Of a stretch of 7,515 nucleotides of DNA, positions 5,282-7,515 are shown piece after piece. The stretch is from Actinomycetota bacterium. GTDB lineage: Bacteria > Cyanobacteriota > Vampirovibrionia > Obscuribacterales > Obscuribacteraceae. The notes beneath the pieces were generated by a model that had not been told where the DNA came from, did not search any database, and saw only the letters and a program-made list of their open reading frames with translations. The stretch spans positions 1-7,515 of the forward strand of contig CAJCIF010000100.1 of NCBI GenBank assembly GCA_903970355.1, in the 5' to 3' direction. The translations under genes were made by a program, and so were the position numbers. Each line of letters starts with the position of its first letter. The stretch's first letter is position 1.

Positions 5282-6776
5282 TTCTAAGCTTTTGCCCGGC
5301 CGGCACAATCTCAAAGAATCCATCTTCCCCCTTAGTTTTGCCTACTTCAATAATGTCCGTGTCGTAGCCAAGTTGATGCCAAATTTTTGCTGCCAGTGTT
5401 GGTGTAAAAGGAGCGAGATTCCAGGCAGTTCTGCGCAGAATTTCCAGGGCCGTGTACAAAACTTGTTCCGCTTCCTTATTCTTGCCATTTTTGAATTGCG
5501 ACCAGGGGGCTTCATCATTTAAGTATTTGTTTGCCTGATCGACAATCGCAAATATCGCTTCAATTGCTTTTGCAAATTCAAGTTTTTCCATATGACGGTC
5601 TATAACGCCATGCACTTCATTTGCTTCTTCTCGCAAAAAGTGTTCCGGGTAAGAAGCCGGAACAACCCCACCGCAATTCTTTTCAAGAAGAGTAAGCGTT
5701 CTATTTAAGAGATTGCCGAGATTATTCGCCAATTCGGAATTGCATCTGCGAATCAATTCCGCCCGTGAAAAATCTCCGTCTTGATCGAATGGAGTACCGA
5801 CAAAGAGGAAAAAGCGCAGCGCATCTGCACCATATTCATCAACCAGAGCATTAGGGTCAATGACGTTCCCGAGAGTTTTGCTTATCTTTTGACCTTCCAC
5901 AGTAATAAAGCCGTGTCCATAGACATGTTTCGGTAGAGGCAAATCAGCAGAAAGCAACATAGCCGGCCAGTAAATGGCATGGAATTTCGTTATGTCTTTG
6001 CCAATCAAATGCAGATCTACCGGCCAATACCGTTTCATGGTGGTTTCATCCGAACCAAATCCGGCACCCGTTATGTAGTTGATGACGGCATCAAACCATA
6101 CATATATAACTTGATCCGGCTCATCGGGAACCGGAATGCCCCAGGTCAAACTGGACCGGGCCCGCGAAACGCTGAAATCTCCTAGCTCCACATCATCGAG
6201 CTGATTGATGATTTCTCGCCGGCGACTTTCCGGGCGCAAAATAGTGTCGTCGCTTTCCAACCATTTTTTGATTTCTGCTTTGTATTTGGTGAGTCGAAAG
6301 AAGAAGTTTTCTTCACTCAGTTTGCGAGGTGGTTTCTTGTGTATTGCGCAATTACCATTTTCGAGATCGCGCTCCCGCACAAAGTCTTCACAGCCTTCGC
6401 AGTAAAGTCCTTCATAAGAAGACTTGTAAATGTCGCCTTTCGCCTGGCAACGCCGAAAGAGTTCCTGCACAGAAATTGTGTGCCGGTCTTCGGTTGTGCG
6501 GATAAAATAGTCGAAGGAAACACCTAGTTTTTTCCAGGTATCCTTGAACTTGCTGGAGAGCTGATCGCAGAAAGCTTGCGGACTGAGTCCAGCTTCGTGT
6601 GCGGCCTTCTCGATTTTCGAGCCGTGCTCGTCAACTCCGGTAAGAAAAAACACATCTCGCCCTTGCTGGCGATGATATCGAGCCAATACATCAGCGGCTA
6701 TCTTTTCATAGGCATGGCCTATATGCGGAGGAGCGTTAACGTAATCAATTGCAGTAGTTATGTAGTACTTTTCCAT
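5229..6776 (-). CDS. metG: Methionyl-tRNA synthetase
   Basis: The 515-residue enzyme charges tRNA-Met with methionine in the cytoplasm. It is class I: the HIGH motif is PPHIGHAY (H18-H21) and the KMSKS motif is KISKT (297-301). The inserted connective domain carries one zinc knuckle, C126-x2-C129-x13-C143-x2-H146, as in the single-zinc bacterial type. The WFDAVINYITG segment (227-237) belongs to the catalytic core. The anticodon-binding helical domain spans about 340-500. The C-terminal tRNA-binding (Trbp111/EMAP-like) domain seen in longer forms is absent, so this is the short version. All key residues are present. ATG 6776 directly precedes the conserved MEKYYITTAIDYVNAPPHIGH start; no strong Shine-Dalgarno site is visible. 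The serpin gene begins inside its 3' end and is probably co-transcribed. Confidence 0.97.
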   Translation of the reverse strand: MEKYYITTAIDYVNAPPHIGHAYEKIAADVLARYHRQQGRDVFFLTGVDEHGSKIEKAAHEAGLSPQAFCDQLSSKFKDTWKKLGVSFDYFIRTTEDRHTISVQELFRRCQAKGDIYKSSYEGLYCEGCEDFVRERDLENGNCAIHKKPPRKLSEENFFFRLTKYKAEIKKWLESDDTILRPESRRREIINQLDDVELGDFSVSRARSSLTWGIPVPDEPDQVIYVWFDAVINYITGAGFGSDETTMKRYWPVDLHLIGKDITKFHAIYWPAMLLSADLPLPKHVYGHGFITVEGQKISKTLGNVIDPNALVDEYGADALRFFLFVGTPFDQDGDFSRAELIRRCNSELANNLGNLLNRTLTLLEKNCGGVVPASYPEHFLREEANEVHGVIDRHMEKLEFAKAIEAIFAIVDQANKYLNDEAPWSQFKNGKNKEAEQVLYTALEILRRTAWNLAPFTPTLAAKIWHQLGYDTDIIEVGKTKGEDGFFEIVPAGQKLRNEGPIFKRIEEAVEAST

Positions 6777-6940
6777 CTATAGGACTCAAAATTGACAGTA
6801 ATACCGGTTCTCGCTCGGAAGCGCTAAAACCGGAAATCTAAAAACCAAGCAGAAATCAAGCGGATAGCGTACTTTGCTAAGGATGCACATAATAATACAG
6901 ATGATGATCAAATAAAGACGCCAGGGGAGACTTCAAAGAT
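6777..6940. other. Divergent intergenic region between metG and coaBC
   Basis: This 164-bp AT-rich spacer must hold promoters for both flanking genes. I see no convincing full promoter in either direction. A perfect TTGACA at 6792-6797 (plus strand) has no -10 at normal spacing. CATAAT at 6888-6893 lacks a -35. CCGGTT (6804-6809) and AACCGG (6828-6833) form a weak inverted repeat. Confidence 0.4.
6923..6929 (+). promoter_or_regulatory. Shine-Dalgarno site of the coaBC gene
   Basis: AGGGGAG at 6923-6929 lies 11 nt before ATG 6941. It is a good core with slightly long spacing, and it supports this start despite the 19-residue extension before the conserved NRRIILGVTGG. Confidence 0.5.
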
Positions 6941-7360
6941 ATGAAACGGAACGGCGTGGACAAAAACGAGCAAATAGACCAACTCAACCCTCTTTCCAAT
7001 AGACGCATTATTCTCGGCGTTACGGGAGGTATAGCTGCCTATAAGGCATGCGATCTTGCATCGGCATTGCGAAAGGCAAATGCGGATGTACATGCCATTC
7101 TAACAACTAATGCCAAAGAATTCGTAACGCTCCTTACATTCCAGACAATTACCCGCAATCCCGCCCACTGCGAGCAATACGGCGATTCTGCCGATTGGCG
7201 CCCGGAACACATTGATCTCGCCCAGCGAGCCGATCACCAGAAACAGCAAGTACCGGACGAGCTGTCGATGAATCGCTCGGATGGGTGTCATGAGTTCGAC
7301 ATTCTAGTGTCTTACTTCGGGGTGCGGAGCTGCGGGTCGGCAGACGGCCCGGCCCCCTGA
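6941..7360 (+). CDS. coaBC: CoaBC (Dfp) N-terminal flavoprotein part, disrupted at about 7234
   Basis: Residues 20-98 match the phosphopantothenoylcysteine decarboxylase (CoaC) half of CoaBC: RRIILGVTGGIAAYKACDLA, then the FVTLLTFQTITRNP segment, then WRPEHIDLAQRAD, which contains the catalytic histidine region. The full enzyme uses FMN to decarboxylate phosphopantothenoylcysteine, and its CoaB half ligates cysteine to phosphopantothenate in coenzyme A synthesis. After D98 (codon 7232-7234) the family would continue with an LxVIAPATANT-type sequence. Here 41 unrelated residues lead to TGA 7358-7360, and the rest of CoaC and all of CoaB are missing. The break coincides with a rise in GC, so the open frame beyond 7234 is probably not native. 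The first 294 bp are confidently coaBC; whether the gene is truly broken in the organism is doubtful. Confidence 0.85.
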   Translation: MKRNGVDKNEQIDQLNPLSNRRIILGVTGGIAAYKACDLASALRKANADVHAILTTNAKEFVTLLTFQTITRNPAHCEQYGDSADWRPEHIDLAQRADHQKQQVPDELSMNRSDGCHEFDILVSYFGVRSCGSADGPAP

Positions 7361-7515
7361 GCAAGCCTTCAGAAGCGCGGAGAAACGCGAGTGCCGCCCC
7401 GCCGGATCTCTGTCAGCCGGCGAGCGACTGCCGCGCCGAAGCGGTCACGTGGACAAACAGTGCGGCGCAGCACGTTGGCCGCGGCTGACCGGTTCGGCCA
7501 AAGCCGGTCTCGCAA
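7235..7515. other. High-GC terminal segment of foreign or chimeric origin
   Basis: From just after GATC (7232-7235) to the window end, composition rises; a sampled 60-bp block at 7381-7440 is 72% GC, against 38% in a metG block (6241-6300). Nothing here is recognisable as coaBC. On the minus strand an open frame runs from the window edge to a TGA near 7378 (44 codons, arginine-rich). Another frame begins with an ATG at 7291 and has a hydrophobic stretch (LVRYLLFLVIGSLG), but it runs back into coaBC as a shadow. Neither is assigned a function. Confidence 0.6.

Noticed and set aside
5094..5522. 142-codon plus-strand open frame antisense to serpin and metG
   Set aside because: It runs opposite to two confidently identified genes and has no recognisable domain.
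6792..6797. Perfect TTGACA as the -35 of a coaBC promoter
   Set aside because: No -10-like hexamer lies 15-19 bp downstream; the nearest AT-rich candidates are too far away.
7100..7291. Minus-strand frame starting MTPIRAIHRQLVRYLLFLVIG, possibly a membrane protein
   Set aside because: Most of it is antisense to genuine coaBC sequence, so only the part to the right of 7235 could be native to the foreign segment; it cannot be judged across a likely chimeric join.

Overview
The window is bacterial DNA of moderate GC (roughly 40-48% by eye) with ordinary genes in the standard code. The gene mix is PBP2, a short methionyl-tRNA synthetase, a coaBC-type flavoprotein, kinesin-light-chain-like TPRs, a secreted serpin and a REP-associated transposase (RAYT) with its REP sequences. 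This would suit a deep-branching environmental lineage of the cyanobacteria/Melainabacteria (Obscuribacterales-like) type. That placement is an impression from gene content, not a demonstrated assignment.

Left part (1-2303). The window opens in the last 51 codons of a class B penicillin-binding protein (PBP2/MrdA type). After a good sigma70-like promoter comes an unrecognised acidic coiled-coil protein of 220 residues. It is followed 6 bp later by a 45-residue single-helix membrane protein that is easy to miss. That small gene converges on, and overlaps by 4 bp, a minus-strand gene for an exported thioredoxin-fold protein with a WCEPC active site and a C-terminal membrane anchor.

Middle part (2304-3320). 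This is a REP/RAYT island. A complete-looking Y1 (HUH) transposase of the RAYT family is flanked by three identical 24-bp copies of a GC-rich REP palindrome: two in direct orientation on either side of the gene and one inverted copy that forms a long cruciform with its neighbour. From the same (CTACA) end of each REP, a degenerate array with a period of about 17 bp runs outward. This repeated architecture is the most unusual thing in the window.

Right part (3321-7234). A promoter drives a 189-residue TPR protein on the plus strand. It converges with a 2-bp gap on a serpin gene, which follows and overlaps metG on the minus strand, so metG and the serpin probably share a transcript. After a 164-bp divergent spacer comes the start of a coaBC (dfp) gene on the plus strand.

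Right edge (7235-7515). CoaBC homology stops abruptly after the conserved HIDLAQRAD segment, at a GATC, and composition jumps to about 70% GC. This looks like a chimeric join or an insertion, so the last 280 bp should not be trusted as native neighbourhood.
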